From positions 483,609 through 547,608 of the forward strand of contig CAMLTW010000001.1 of NCBI GenBank assembly GCA_946486375.1: a DNA stretch of 64,000 bases, read 5' to 3'. Of this stretch, positions 9,226 to 17,182 are shown piece after piece. The position numbers and the translations under genes are program-made. Numbering within the stretch: position 1 is the first letter of the stretch; every line of letters begins with the position of its first letter. The notes beneath the pieces were generated by a model. That model was given only the letters and a program-made list of their open reading frames with translations, was not told where the DNA came from and searched no databases. The stretch comes from an uncultured Rikenellaceae bacterium. Its GTDB lineage: Bacteria; Bacteroidota; Bacteroidia; Bacteroidales; Rikenellaceae.

Positions 9226-10593
9226 ATGAAGACGAAAACGAAAAAGTACGTACTGACCGACGACCAGATGCCGACGCAGTGGTACAACATGGTGGCCGAC
9301 ATGCCACACAAACCGCTGCCGCCGCTCCATCCCGGCACGAAGAAACCGGTTACCAAGGAGGAACTCTGTTCTATTTTCGCCGAAGAGCTGATGGATCAGG
9401 AACTTTCGCAGGAACGGTTCATCGACATTCCGGAAGAAGTGCAGAACCTCTACAAGATATGGCGTTCCACGCCGCTGGTACGGGCTTACGAATTGGAAAA
9501 GGCGCTCGGCACGCCCGCTAAGATTTATTTCAAAAACGAAAGCACCAGCCCTGCCGGTTCTCACAAACCCAACACGGCCATTCCGCAGGCGTACTACAAC
9601 TACAAGCAGGGGATCAAGAATATGACGACCGAAACGGGCGGGGGCCAGTGGGGCAGCGCCCTGAGTTTCGCCTGCAAGTTTTTCGGCATCAACCTGAAGG
9701 TGTTCATGGTGAAGGTGAGCTACAACCAGAAGCCCTACCGGAAGCTCATGATGAATACCTGGGGAGCCGAAGTGATTCCGTCTCCCAGTTCCCTGACCGA
9801 TGCGGGACGGACGGTGCTCGCGCACGATCCGGATTGTTCCGGCAGCCTCGGCATCGCCATTTCGGAAGCGGTGGAAATGGCGGTGAAGAATCCCGGCACC
9901 ACCAAATACTGTCTGGGCAGCGTGCTGAACCACGTGCTTTTGCACCAGACCATCATCGGCGAGGAAGCTCTCCGGCAGATGGAAATGGCCGGAGACATGC
10001 CCGACGTGGTGATCGGCTGTTTCGGGGGCGGTTCCAATTTCGCGGGCATCGGGTTTCCTTTCATCCGCCAGAATCTGTGCGAAGGGAAAAACATCCGCGT
10101 GATCGCCGTGGAACCGCAGTCGTGCCCGAAACTGACGCGCGGGACGTTCCAGTACGATTTCGGGGATACGGTGGGGCTGACCCCGCTGATTCCGATGTAC
10201 ACGCTGGGGCATAATTTCCAGCCTTCGGACATCCATGCCGGCGGCCTGCGTTACCACGGCGCCGGGGCGATCGTGAGCCAGCTGCTGAAAGACGGGCTGA
10301 TCGAAGCCCGGTCGATTCCCCAGCTCGAAACCTTCCAGGCGGGACTGCTGTTCGCCAAAACGGAAGGCATCATTCCCGCTCCCGAATCGACCCATGCCAT
10401 CGCCATGGCCATCCGTGAAGCGCAGCAGGCGAAGGAGGAAGGAAAGAGCAAAACCATTCTCTTCAACCTGTCGGGACACGGGCTGGTGGATCTGTACGCT
10501 TACGAACAGTATTTCGCGGGCAACCTGAAAAACTACGAGGTGAGCGACGAAACCATCGGTAAATCGGTGAAGGAACTGGAACGCATTCTGTAA
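9226..10593 (+). CDS. trpB2: TrpB2-type tryptophan synthase beta chain
   Basis: This 455-residue PLP enzyme joins indole and L-serine to make L-tryptophan. The length and N-terminal extension (about 90 residues before '[15 protein letters not shown]') are typical of the TrpB2 group, which works without a partner alpha subunit, unlike the shorter TrpB1. The PLP lysine is in '[14 protein letters not shown]' and the phosphate loop is '[11 protein letters not shown]'. '[11 protein letters not shown]' is also conserved. No trpA or other trp gene is nearby, so an indole-salvage role is plausible. Expression is probably controlled by the attenuator immediately upstream, and a strong terminator follows. 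Confidence 0.95.
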   Translation: MKTKTKKYVLTDDQMPTQWYNMVADMPHKPLPPLHPGTKKPVTKEELCSIFAEELMDQELSQERFIDIPEEVQNLYKIWRSTPLVRAYELEKALGTPAKIYFKNESTSPAGSHKPNTAIPQAYYNYKQGIKNMTTETGGGQWGSALSFACKFFGINLKVFMVKVSYNQKPYRKLMMNTWGAEVIPSPSSLTDAGRTVLAHDPDCSGSLGIAISEAVEMAVKNPGTTKYCLGSVLNHVLLHQTIIGEEALRQMEMAGDMPDVVIGCFGGGSNFAGIGFPFIRQNLCEGKNIRVIAVEPQSCPKLTRGTFQYDFGDTVGLTPLIPMYTLGHNFQPSDIHAGGLRYHGAGAIVSQLLKDGLIEARSIPQLETFQAGLLFAKTEGIIPAPESTHAIAMAIREAQQAKEEGKSKTILFNLSGHGLVDLYAYEQYFAGNLKNYEVSDETIGKSVKELERIL

Positions 10594-10636
10594 GAAAAAC
10601 CGGAAGCGGAGAGCGTTTCGACCGCTTTTGTCAAAG

Positions 10637-10673
10637 TCTGCCATGTCCGCGAAAGGACGTGGCGGATTTTTTT
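10637..10673 (+). terminator. Intrinsic terminator after trpB2
   Basis: A 12-bp stem, TCTGCCATGTCC (10637-10648) with GGACGTGGCGGA (10655-10666), has a GCGAAA loop and a T7 tract to 10673. Two pairs are G-U. Confidence 0.88.
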
Positions 10674-10788
10674 GGAAAGCCTGCCGTCGGCAATGTTCCG
10701 CCTTCCGGGATCGTTTTTTCGATGTCCGGCATTTTGTCGGGGTGATGGACGGAAGCTCTCTGCCCCGGTATTCGAACAGTTGATCGTT

Positions 10789-11337
10789 ATGTATCTGACT
10801 CTTTTTTTGACTTTCGTGCGGATCGGCATGTTCACCATCGGCGGGGGATATGCCATGATTCCGCTGATCGAACGGGAAATCGTCCGACGGGGATGGATGG
10901 AGCGCGAAGAGTTCGTTCGGATGTTCGCCGTGACCCAGTCGCTGCCGGGCGTCTTCGCCGTGAACATTTCGATTTTCGTAGGCTATAAACTGAAACGGTT
11001 TTGGGGCAGCGTCGTTTGCGCCTTGGGGACGATTCTCCCTTCTTTCGTGATTATCCTGCTGATTGCCTTGTTTTTCCGCCGGTTTCAGGATAATCCTTAC
11101 GTGATTCGGATATTCAACGGAATCCGTCCGGCGGTGGTGGCCCTGATTCTGGTGCCGTGTCTTTCCGCGGCCAAGGCGATCCGGATGAGCCGGATGGAAC
11201 TGCTCGTTCCGCTCGTGGCCGCTTTGCTGATTTGGAAATGGGGCGTTTCGCCGGTCTGGATCGTGCTGGGGGCCATTCTGGGAGGACTGATCTATACCCT
11301 GTGGCTGAAGGAAAAATTGACGGGAGGAAAGGAATGA
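10789..11337 (+). CDS. Chromate transporter family, first half-size subunit
   Basis: This 182-residue membrane protein of the CHR family has about five or six hydrophobic segments. Conserved features are 'GMFTIGGGYAMIPLIEREIV' near the N-terminus and 'FAVTQSLPGVFAVN'. Start 10789 is chosen because it begins the conserved helix directly; the open frame upstream reaches into the trpB2 terminator. The next gene encodes the second half with a 4-base ATGA overlap. Split CHR pairs are thought to act as heterodimers. The family is named for chromate efflux, but the physiological substrate in gut Bacteroidales is not established. Confidence 0.9.
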   Translation: MYLTLFLTFVRIGMFTIGGGYAMIPLIEREIVRRGWMEREEFVRMFAVTQSLPGVFAVNISIFVGYKLKRFWGSVVCALGTILPSFVIILLIALFFRRFQDNPYVIRIFNGIRPAVVALILVPCLSAAKAIRMSRMELLVPLVAALLIWKWGVSPVWIVLGAILGGLIYTLWLKEKLTGGKE

Positions 11338-11858
11338 TCTACTTGCAACTGCTTTACGTTTATCTGAAAGTCGGTATTTTCGGGTTCGGAGGTGGATATG
11401 CCATGTTGTCCCTGATTCAGCTCGAAGTGGTGGACAGGCACCATTGGCTGACGCTTTCCGAATTTACGGACGTGGTAGCCATTTCGCAGATGACGCCGGG
11501 GCCGATCGGGATCAACAGCGCCACCTATATCGGATACACGGTAACCGGCAGCGTGTGGGGATCGGTGATCGCCACAGCCGCCGTGTGCCTGCCTTCCTTT
11601 CTGCTGGTGCTGCTGATTTCCTATTTTTTCGCCCGGTTCCGGAACAACCGGTACGTGAACGCCGCCTTTACCGGCTTGCTGCCTGCTTCCGTGGGGCTGA
11701 TCGCAGCAGCGGCCCTTTTACTGATGAACCGGGAAAACTTCGTCGATTACAAAAGCCTTTTCATTTTCGCTGCGGCCTTTTTCCTGACCTGGCGCTACCG
11801 GGTGCATCCGATCCTGATGATTTGTCTGGCGGGGCTTGCGGGTTTGCTGTTGTACTGA
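11334..11858 (+). CDS. Chromate transporter family, second half-size subunit
   Basis: This 174-residue partner of the preceding CHR protein shows the matching motif set, 'GIFGFGGGYAMLSLIQLEVV' and 'VAISQMTPGPIGINSATYIG'. The rest of the protein is hydrophobic. The start ATG at 11334 overlaps the stop of the first subunit, implying translational coupling and a heterodimer. Full-length CHR proteins carry both halves in one chain; here the gene is split, a common bacterial arrangement. Confidence 0.9.
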   Translation: MIYLQLLYVYLKVGIFGFGGGYAMLSLIQLEVVDRHHWLTLSEFTDVVAISQMTPGPIGINSATYIGYTVTGSVWGSVIATAAVCLPSFLLVLLISYFFARFRNNRYVNAAFTGLLPASVGLIAAAALLLMNRENFVDYKSLFIFAAAFFLTWRYRVHPILMICLAGLAGLLLY

Positions 11859-11905
11859 TGCGAGGGTGTTCCGTGCAGCCGCTTGCCGGAGTGCATGAAA
11901 AAACC

Positions 11906-11932
11906 CTCCTTCTCCTCTTTAGGGCGAAGGAG
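11906..11932. terminator. Bidirectional terminator between convergent genes
   Basis: A CTCCTTC/GAAGGAG stem (11906-11912, 11926-11932) is flanked by A6 on the left and a T-rich stretch on the right. It lies between the convergent chromate-transporter and malate dehydrogenase genes. The loop is 13 bases and the U-tract is interrupted, so this call is moderate. Confidence 0.45.
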
Positions 11933-11958
11933 CGTTAGGTTTTGGCTGCAGTTGGACT

Positions 11959-12960
11959 TTAGGCGAGATTCGGATTGAGCGTTTTCCACTGCGCAACGGG
12001 CGGAAGGATGCCCATGTCGATCACTTCGTCCCTCAATGCGGCCAGATGCGCGTAGCTGGATCGCAGGGCTTCCATTTCTTCTGCGGTTCCGCGGGGGATT
12101 TCGTAGCGGACTCCATTCCTGTCGAGCGTGGTTTCCATCGCCATCAGGATGTGGTCGAATCCGCCCCGGTTCACGTACACCCCGGCCGGCCAGCGGAAAG
12201 GTTCGCCGCCCATCGCGGCCCGGATCATTTCCACCGACAGGTAGGCGGGACTTTGGAACGAAGAACGTCCCCGCAGGTCGATGATCTTTTTACCTCCCTG
12301 TATTACCTGTGTCCGGATTTCGCTCCATTGCGCTTCGGTCAGTTCCGGTGTGCCTATGAGGGGGGGCAGGGGCTTCCCGTCCACTTCGGCGGTAGAGGCG
12401 AACACGGCCATCTGTTCCCCGTGTCCGCCGTACGTCCGGGAACCGGTCACTTTGTCCTGAGCCACTCCGAAATGCCGGGCCAGGGCGCTTTGCAATCGGG
12501 TGCTGTCCAGCGCGGCCAGGGTACTCACCTGCGACGGCTTCAGGCCGGAATAGACGAGTGCGATCAGACCGGTGATGTCGGCGGGGTTGAAAACCACGAC
12601 CACATGTTTCACGTCCGGGCAGTACGCCCGCAGATCCTTCCCGAACCGGGCCGCGATTTCCGCGTTCCCTTTCAGCAGGTCTTCGCGGGTCATCCCGGCT
12701 TTCCGGGCCGCTCCGCCGGAAGAGACGACGTATTTGGCTCCCGTAAGGGCTTCCCGGATGTCGCTGGTGTAAGTGAGGTCGATTCCCCGGAAACCGCAAT
12801 GGTACATCTCTTCGGCCACCCCTTCCAATGCCGGGGCGTAAGGGTCGTAAGCGCAGATACGGGGCGTAAGGCCCATCATGATGGCGGTTTGAACCATGTT
12901 GGAGCCGATCATGCCGGCCGCTCCCACGATGGTCAGTTTGTCTTGCGTCAGAAAGTTCAT
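11959..12960 (-). CDS. mdh: Malate dehydrogenase (lactate/malate dehydrogenase family)
   Basis: This 333-residue NAD-dependent enzyme interconverts malate and oxaloacetate, a step in the reductive succinate pathway of Bacteroidales. The nucleotide-binding loop is 'IVGAAGMIGSNM', a substrate-side arginine lies in 'GGAARKAGMTREDLLKGN', a second in 'ALDSTRLQSAL', and the catalytic His is in 'RTYGGHGEQMAVF'. The sequence belongs to the Bacteroidetes-type branch rather than the classical E. coli type. It sits 79 bases downstream of the YeiH-like gene on the same strand and may be co-transcribed, though a separate promoter cannot be excluded. Confidence 0.88.
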   Translation of the reverse strand: MNFLTQDKLTIVGAAGMIGSNMVQTAIMMGLTPRICAYDPYAPALEGVAEEMYHCGFRGIDLTYTSDIREALTGAKYVVSSGGAARKAGMTREDLLKGNAEIAARFGKDLRAYCPDVKHVVVVFNPADITGLIALVYSGLKPSQVSTLAALDSTRLQSALARHFGVAQDKVTGSRTYGGHGEQMAVFASTAEVDGKPLPPLIGTPELTEAQWSEIRTQVIQGGKKIIDLRGRSSFQSPAYLSVEMIRAAMGGEPFRWPAGVYVNRGGFDHILMAMETTLDRNGVRYEIPRGTAEEMEALRSSYAHLAALRDEVIDMGILPPVAQWKTLNPNLA

Positions 12961-13039
12961 GGCTTTTATTTTTTGAGTGAATGGGTTCGGGTTGCGGATC
13001 GTTCGATCGGCGAAGCGGACGGTTCGTGCTTCGGGCCGG

Positions 13040-14098
13040 TTACATCAGCCAGGGGCTGACATATTTCACCAGCAGGTAGCCTCCTCCCAGCAGCCAACCG
13101 TACAGGATGAGGGCCAGCACGAATGGTTTGGCGCCCGCTTTTTTGAATTTCTGGAAATTGGTTTCGGCTCCCAGAGCGGTCATGGCCATCGTCAGCAAAA
13201 AGGTGTCGAGCTGCTTGATGAAGCCGATGGTGGGCTGGGGCAGCAGGTTGAAGGAGTTGAATCCGATCACGGCCAGAAATCCCAGGGCGAACCAGGGCAC
13301 CGTGATTTTCCGGGAACCGTTTTGCACCGCACCCTGCCGGTTGCTCCGAGCCTTTGCTCTGGCCCGTGCGCGGGCGATGGAATACCCGATGACGAGCAGG
13401 GCCGGAACCAGCATGATGACCCGGATCATCTTGACGATGATCGCCACGTCGGAAATTTCCTGCCCCATGGCGTTTCCGGCTCCCACGACGTGGGCCACTT
13501 CGTGAAGCGTCGCTCCCGTGTACAGGCCCATCTGGTCGGGGGTAAGGCGGACGATGCCGTTTCCGTACAGCATGGGATAGAGAAACATCGAAAGCGTCCC
13601 GAAAATGACGACGGTGGAAACGGCCACGGCCGTTTTATAGGGTTTGGTGTGTACGGTGGCTTCGGCTCCCAGCACGGCGGCAGCTCCGCAGATGCCGCTT
13701 CCGACCGAGGTCAGCAGCGCGATGCCCGGATCCATTTTCAGCAGTTTTCCGATCCACACTCCGCCGTAGATGGTGACCGCCACGATCACCGCGTCGATCA
13801 CGATAGCCGGGAATCCCACTTTCAGGATGTCCTGAAACGTCAGGTTGAAACCGTACAGAATGATTCCCAGCCGGAGCAGTTGCTTGGAACAAAACAGGAT
13901 GCCCGGTACCCATGTGGCCGGAAGCCGGTTGCGCAGGCTGTTGGCATAGAGCATCCCCAGCACGATCCCCACGATCAGGGGGCTGAGGGAGAGTTGCCGG
14001 ATGAACGGGAACCCGGCGATGTAGAAAGCCGCGCAGGAGAAAAGGGCGATCAGCAACACCCCGTGGAGCATGTTGCCCCTTTTTTCACTCAATTTCAT
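13040..14098 (-). CDS. YeiH-family (UPF0324) putative sulfate exporter
   Basis: This 352-residue inner-membrane protein has roughly ten hydrophobic segments. Family landmarks are 'LSPLIVGIVLGMLYANSL', the glycine-rich 'GIALLTSVGSGICGAAAVLG', and 'TGATLHEVAHVVGAGNAMG'. It belongs to the YeiH/UPF0324 family, annotated as putative sulfate exporters on limited evidence and often controlled by LysR-type regulators. No LysR gene is in the window, but three GTTATC/GATAAC half-sites with LysR-like spacing lie 75-100 bases upstream of its start. Confidence 0.85.
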   Translation of the reverse strand: MKLSEKRGNMLHGVLLIALFSCAAFYIAGFPFIRQLSLSPLIVGIVLGMLYANSLRNRLPATWVPGILFCSKQLLRLGIILYGFNLTFQDILKVGFPAIVIDAVIVAVTIYGGVWIGKLLKMDPGIALLTSVGSGICGAAAVLGAEATVHTKPYKTAVAVSTVVIFGTLSMFLYPMLYGNGIVRLTPDQMGLYTGATLHEVAHVVGAGNAMGQEISDVAIIVKMIRVIMLVPALLVIGYSIARARARAKARSNRQGAVQNGSRKITVPWFALGFLAVIGFNSFNLLPQPTIGFIKQLDTFLLTMAMTALGAETNFQKFKKAGAKPFVLALILYGWLLGGGYLLVKYVSPWLM

Positions 14099-14172
14099 TC
14101 CTCGGTGGTTTTACGCATGAATAATCGCCTGCAAAAGAACGAAATTTTGAGGGGAAAAGAACCATACATTTG

Positions 14173-14198
14173 GTTATCCTCGATAACTTCCGGTTATC
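14173..14198. promoter_or_regulatory. Tandem GTTATC inverted repeats upstream of yeiH-like gene
   Basis: GTTATC (14173-14178), GATAAC (14182-14187) and GTTATC (14193-14198) form two overlapping perfect 6-bp dyads with spacers of 3 and 5 bases. The first fits the T-N11-A pattern of LysR-type operators. An 8-bp inverted repeat, TTCCGGTT/AACCGGAA (14188-14195, 14213-14220), overlaps it. The role is inferred from position only. Confidence 0.45.
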
Positions 14199-14249
14199 GG
14201 CAGGAAGGAAGCAACCGGAATGTCCGGCAGGCCCGGCTCCGCCGAAAGC

Positions 14250-14603
14250 TCAGCATTTCGTACCGCTTCGGGCAGACAGGATACTGTCCATATGCTGTTG
14301 TGCCCATTCGACCAGTCCATAAATATGAGGCATCAGGCTTTGTCCCCGTTCGGTCAGGCGGTATTCCACCCGCGGCGGAATTTCGGGATAGGCCTTGCGT
14401 TCGACGAGGCCGTCCGTTTCCAGGGTGCGCAGCGTGACGGTGAGCATCCGTTGCGAAATATCGCCGATCGACTGCTGGATTCGGCTGAAACGCATGGTTC
14501 CGTTCGTTCGGAGCGTGACCAGCACCAGCATCGACCATTTGTCCCCCAGCCGGTTCAGCACGTCGCGGATCGGGCAGTTTCCTTCATGAAAAAAATGTTG
14601 CAT
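14250..14603 (-). CDS. HxlR-family winged-helix transcriptional regulator
   Basis: This 117-residue DNA-binding regulator has the family signature 'NCPIRDVLNRLGDKWSMLVL', the recognition region 'RFSRIQQSIGDISQRMLTVT' and the wing 'EIPPRVEYRLTERGQSL'. The N-terminal cysteine at position 10 matches the redox- or electrophile-sensing cysteine of YodB/HypR-type members. The gene is divergent from a DJ-1/PfpI gene, and a 20-bp perfect palindrome sits in the shared promoter region. Autoregulation plus control of the DJ-1 gene is therefore the simplest model, consistent with a response to reactive electrophiles or oxidants. Confidence 0.92.
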   Translation of the reverse strand: MQHFFHEGNCPIRDVLNRLGDKWSMLVLVTLRTNGTMRFSRIQQSIGDISQRMLTVTLRTLETDGLVERKAYPEIPPRVEYRLTERGQSLMPHIYGLVEWAQQHMDSILSARSGTKC

Positions 14604-14677
14604 GTTTTTTCGTTTTGCAGAGCTTTGAAATTCAACGATCGTTACAGCCGGGTAACCTGCTTACGGGCAGATGCGTT

Positions 14678-14741
14678 CTTGTTTTCGATCCCCGTTCGCC
14701 CTATATTTGTATACAAATATAACCGACTTACGAAAAGTAAG
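14678..14741. promoter_or_regulatory. Divergent promoter with 20-bp perfect palindrome
   Basis: Bases 14702-14721 form a perfect palindrome whose left half, TATATTTG, is a -7 element for the plus-strand DJ-1 gene. The right half reads TATATTTG on the minus strand, a -7 element for the hxlR gene. A TTG at 14679-14681 lies 20 bases before the plus-strand -7. A second repeat, CTTAC (14727-14731) and GTAAG (14737-14741), lies just beyond. A dimeric HxlR protein bound at the palindrome would block both promoters. Confidence 0.65.
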
Positions 14742-14770
14742 CATCGTTTAATCGAAATTATTTTAAGGCC

Positions 14771-15301
14771 ATGGCAAAAAAAGTAGCGGTAGTGGCTGTC
14801 GATCCGGTGAACGGATGCGGCCTGTTTCAGTATCTGGAAGCGTTTTACGAAAACGGAATTCCCTATCGGGTGTATGCGGCGGCGGAGACGACGCGAATCA
14901 GAACCAATTCCGGCGTAAAGCTGGAGACGGACGACGTGATCGCAAACCTGAAGGGGCATGAGGACGAATTCGATGCACTGGTGTTTTCCTGCGGAGACGC
15001 CGTGCCCGTTTTCCAACAGCATGCGGACGAACCGTATAACATCGATTTGATGGAAGTGCTCAAGACTTTCGGGGAGAAGGGAAAAATCCTGATCGGGCAT
15101 TGCGCAGCCGCCATGTTGTTCGATTTCGCAGGGATCACCACCGGGAAGAAGGTGGCCGTGCACCCGCTGGCTAAGGGAGCTATACAGCGCGGACAGGCCA
15201 CGGACGAAGCATCGGTGATCGACGGTAACCTTTGTACCGCCCGGGACGAAAATCACATTTGGACGATGCTTCCCGAAGCGGTGAAAATGTTGAAGGATTG
15301 A
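14771..15301 (+). CDS. DJ-1/PfpI family protein
   Basis: This 176-residue class I glutamine amidotransferase-like protein has a probable nucleophile-elbow cysteine in 'LIGHCAAAMLFDFAGI' and a conserved 'FDALVFSCGDAVPVFQ'. Members act as glyoxalases, chaperones or deglycases in carbonyl and oxidative stress; which applies here is not visible. It is transcribed divergently from an HxlR regulator through a shared palindromic promoter, which supports inducible stress protection. A strong GC hairpin follows the gene. Confidence 0.88.
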   Translation: MAKKVAVVAVDPVNGCGLFQYLEAFYENGIPYRVYAAAETTRIRTNSGVKLETDDVIANLKGHEDEFDALVFSCGDAVPVFQQHADEPYNIDLMEVLKTFGEKGKILIGHCAAAMLFDFAGITTGKKVAVHPLAKGAIQRGQATDEASVIDGNLCTARDENHIWTMLPEAVKMLKD

Positions 15302-15317
15302 GGCCCTCTTTCAAATG

Positions 15318-15350
15318 CATCCCCCGGTCGGAAATTTCGGCCGGGGGATG
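15318..15350. terminator. Hairpin between convergent DJ-1 and GNAT-nitrilase genes
   Basis: CATCCCCCGG (15318-15327) pairs perfectly with CCGGGGGATG (15341-15350), and TTTCGTT follows on the plus strand. It lies between two convergent genes and probably terminates the DJ-1 transcript. The U-tract is weak. Confidence 0.6.
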
Positions 15351-15440
15351 TTTCGTTATGACGGGAGCGCACGGTTTTCCGCGTTCTGTCTTATTGCCTT
15401 TTGCCGTTTCGGGCGCTTCGTTCCGCAAGAGGGATCAGTT

Positions 15441-16997
15441 TCACCGGTTGCGCGCAGGTCTGCCCGTCTTTTTCAGACGCACCTGATACAGGTCGCTGCG
15501 GCGGTCTTTCAGGTTGCGGACGCTTCCGTAGGTATGCAGTTCGTTCAGCAGGTCGAGATCGACGTCCGATACCAGGATCATTTCGGTGTTGGGCGTGGCT
15601 TCGGCCCGTTTCCCGTCCGTGGGAAAAGCGAAGTCGCAGGGCGTGAAGACTCCCGACTGGGCATACTGGATATCCATGTTGTGCACGCGGGGCAGGTTCC
15701 CGACGCTGCCGGCGATCACCACGAAGCACTCGTTTTCGATGGCCCGCGCCTGGGCGCAGACCCGGACGCGGGAATATCCGTTCTGGGTGTCGGTCAGGAA
15801 AGGCACGAACAGAATCTGCATCCCCTGTTCGGCCATGATCCGGGACAGTTCGGGAAATTCCACGTCGTAGCAGATCAGCACTCCGATCTTCGCGCAGTCC
15901 GTATCGAAGGTTTTCAGCATCTTCCCCCCGGAAAGCCCCCAGCTCCGGATTTCGTCGGGGGTGATGTGGATTTTTTCGTAGGTGTCGTAGCTGCCGTCCC
16001 GGCGGCAGAGGAAGCCCACGTTGTAGAGTTTGTTACCCCGTACCAGCGGCATGCTTCCGGTGATGATGTTGATGTTGTAGCTGATGGCCAGATTCACGAA
16101 CCGGTCGCGGATTTCGTTGGTATAGCGGGCCAGTTCCCGGATCGCTTCCGATTCCGCCAGGTGGTTGAATTCGGCCATCAGCGGAGCGTTGAAATATTCC
16201 GGAAACAGGATGAAGTCGCTCTTGTAGTCCGACACGGCGTCCACGAAAAACTCGACCTGCTCGAACAACTCGTCGATGTTGTTGTACGGCCGCATTTGCC
16301 ACTGTACCAGTCCCACGCGGACGGTGGTTTTAGCCACTTTGAATTCCTTGCTGGGCGGCGTATAATAAATGTTGTCCCACTGGAGCAGGGTAGCGTAGTA
16401 CTTCGATTCCTCGTCGTTGGGCAGATAGTTGGTCATCACCTTCCGGACATGGAAGTCGTTCGAAAGCTGGAAGGTGAGCACCGGATCGTAGATTTCCTTT
16501 TGCTTTACCTTCTGAATGTATTCTTTCGGGCGCATTTCGTCCGCATACTTGTGGTAATTGGGAATCCGTCCCCCGAACATGATGGCTTTGAGGTTGAGGC
16601 TTTCGCAAAGCTCCTTCCGGTAGTCGTACATCCGGCGTCCCAGTCGCAGCCCCCGGTAGTCGGGATGGATGAAGACCTCGATGCCGTAAAGGATGTTCCC
16701 TTCCGGATTGTGGGTGTCGAACGTCTCGTGTCCCGTGACTTCGTCGTAGGTGTGGTCGTTCTTCACGTTGTCGTAATCGACGACGATGGAAAGGGCGCAC
16801 CCCACGATTTTTTCGTCCACCACGGCGACGATCTGTCCCTCCGGAAAAATGTCGATCAGTTTCCCGATCTGCTCCTTCGTCCAGAAAATGTCCGAACCGT
16901 CCGAATACACCCGACGGAAAGAGCGCGAGAGTTGGGCGTAGTCCTTGATTTGAAGGTTCCGGATTTCGACCTTGTTTATTTTATGGGTAAATTCCAT
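15441..16997 (-). CDS. GNAT acetyltransferase fused to carbon-nitrogen hydrolase
   Basis: This 518-residue two-domain enzyme starts at the ATG at 16997, directly before 'MEFTHKINKVEIRNLQ'. Residues to about 210 form a GNAT domain with the acetyl-CoA loop region 'GIEVFIHPDYRGLRLGRRMY'. Residues from about 225 on form a nitrilase-superfamily amidohydrolase with the catalytic Glu in 'DFILFPEYFNAPL', Lys in 'YDTYEKIHITPDE' and Cys in 'KIGVLICYDVEFPELSR'. The fusion is known in several bacterial groups, but its substrate is not established; sequential acylation and amide hydrolysis is a reasonable guess. A minus-strand TATTTTTG -7 element lies at 17022-17029. Confidence 0.92.
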   Translation of the reverse strand: MEFTHKINKVEIRNLQIKDYAQLSRSFRRVYSDGSDIFWTKEQIGKLIDIFPEGQIVAVVDEKIVGCALSIVVDYDNVKNDHTYDEVTGHETFDTHNPEGNILYGIEVFIHPDYRGLRLGRRMYDYRKELCESLNLKAIMFGGRIPNYHKYADEMRPKEYIQKVKQKEIYDPVLTFQLSNDFHVRKVMTNYLPNDEESKYYATLLQWDNIYYTPPSKEFKVAKTTVRVGLVQWQMRPYNNIDELFEQVEFFVDAVSDYKSDFILFPEYFNAPLMAEFNHLAESEAIRELARYTNEIRDRFVNLAISYNINIITGSMPLVRGNKLYNVGFLCRRDGSYDTYEKIHITPDEIRSWGLSGGKMLKTFDTDCAKIGVLICYDVEFPELSRIMAEQGMQILFVPFLTDTQNGYSRVRVCAQARAIENECFVVIAGSVGNLPRVHNMDIQYAQSGVFTPCDFAFPTDGKRAEATPNTEMILVSDVDLDLLNELHTYGSVRNLKDRRSDLYQVRLKKTGRPARNR

Positions 16998-17021
16998 GCG
17001 TTTGTAAAAGTTTAAACGGTG

Positions 17022-17029
17022 CAAAAATA
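17022..17029 (-). promoter_or_regulatory. -7 element for GNAT-nitrilase gene
   Basis: The minus strand reads TATTTTTG, matching TAnnTTTG, 25 bases before the ATG at 16997. No clear -33 TTTG was found at the expected spacing. Confidence 0.45.
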
Positions 17030-17157
17030 GTAAAACGTCGGCGAGGATGTTCCTCCGTTGCGTCGATTTCCCGGTTTCATCCCGCATGCATGGTTTCGGC
17101 GGTCCCCGGTGATCGGGGTTTGTTCGGAAAGGGCGGGAAAATCCGCGATAATATTCC

Positions 17158-17165
17158 TATCTTTG
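17158..17165 (+). promoter_or_regulatory. -7 element for GH3 gene
   Basis: TATCTTTG matches the Bacteroidetes -7 consensus and lies 17 bases before the ATG at 17183, implying a very short leader. No -33 TTTG is visible at 19-21 bases. Confidence 0.5.
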
Positions 17166-17182
17166 AATACTTATCCGAATTT

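Noticed and set aside
8845..10644. A 599-codon minus-strand open frame opposite trpB2
   Set aside because: It lies across a conserved PLP enzyme gene, its promoter and its attenuator, has His/Arg/Phe-rich composition typical of an antisense shadow, and has no recognisable domain.
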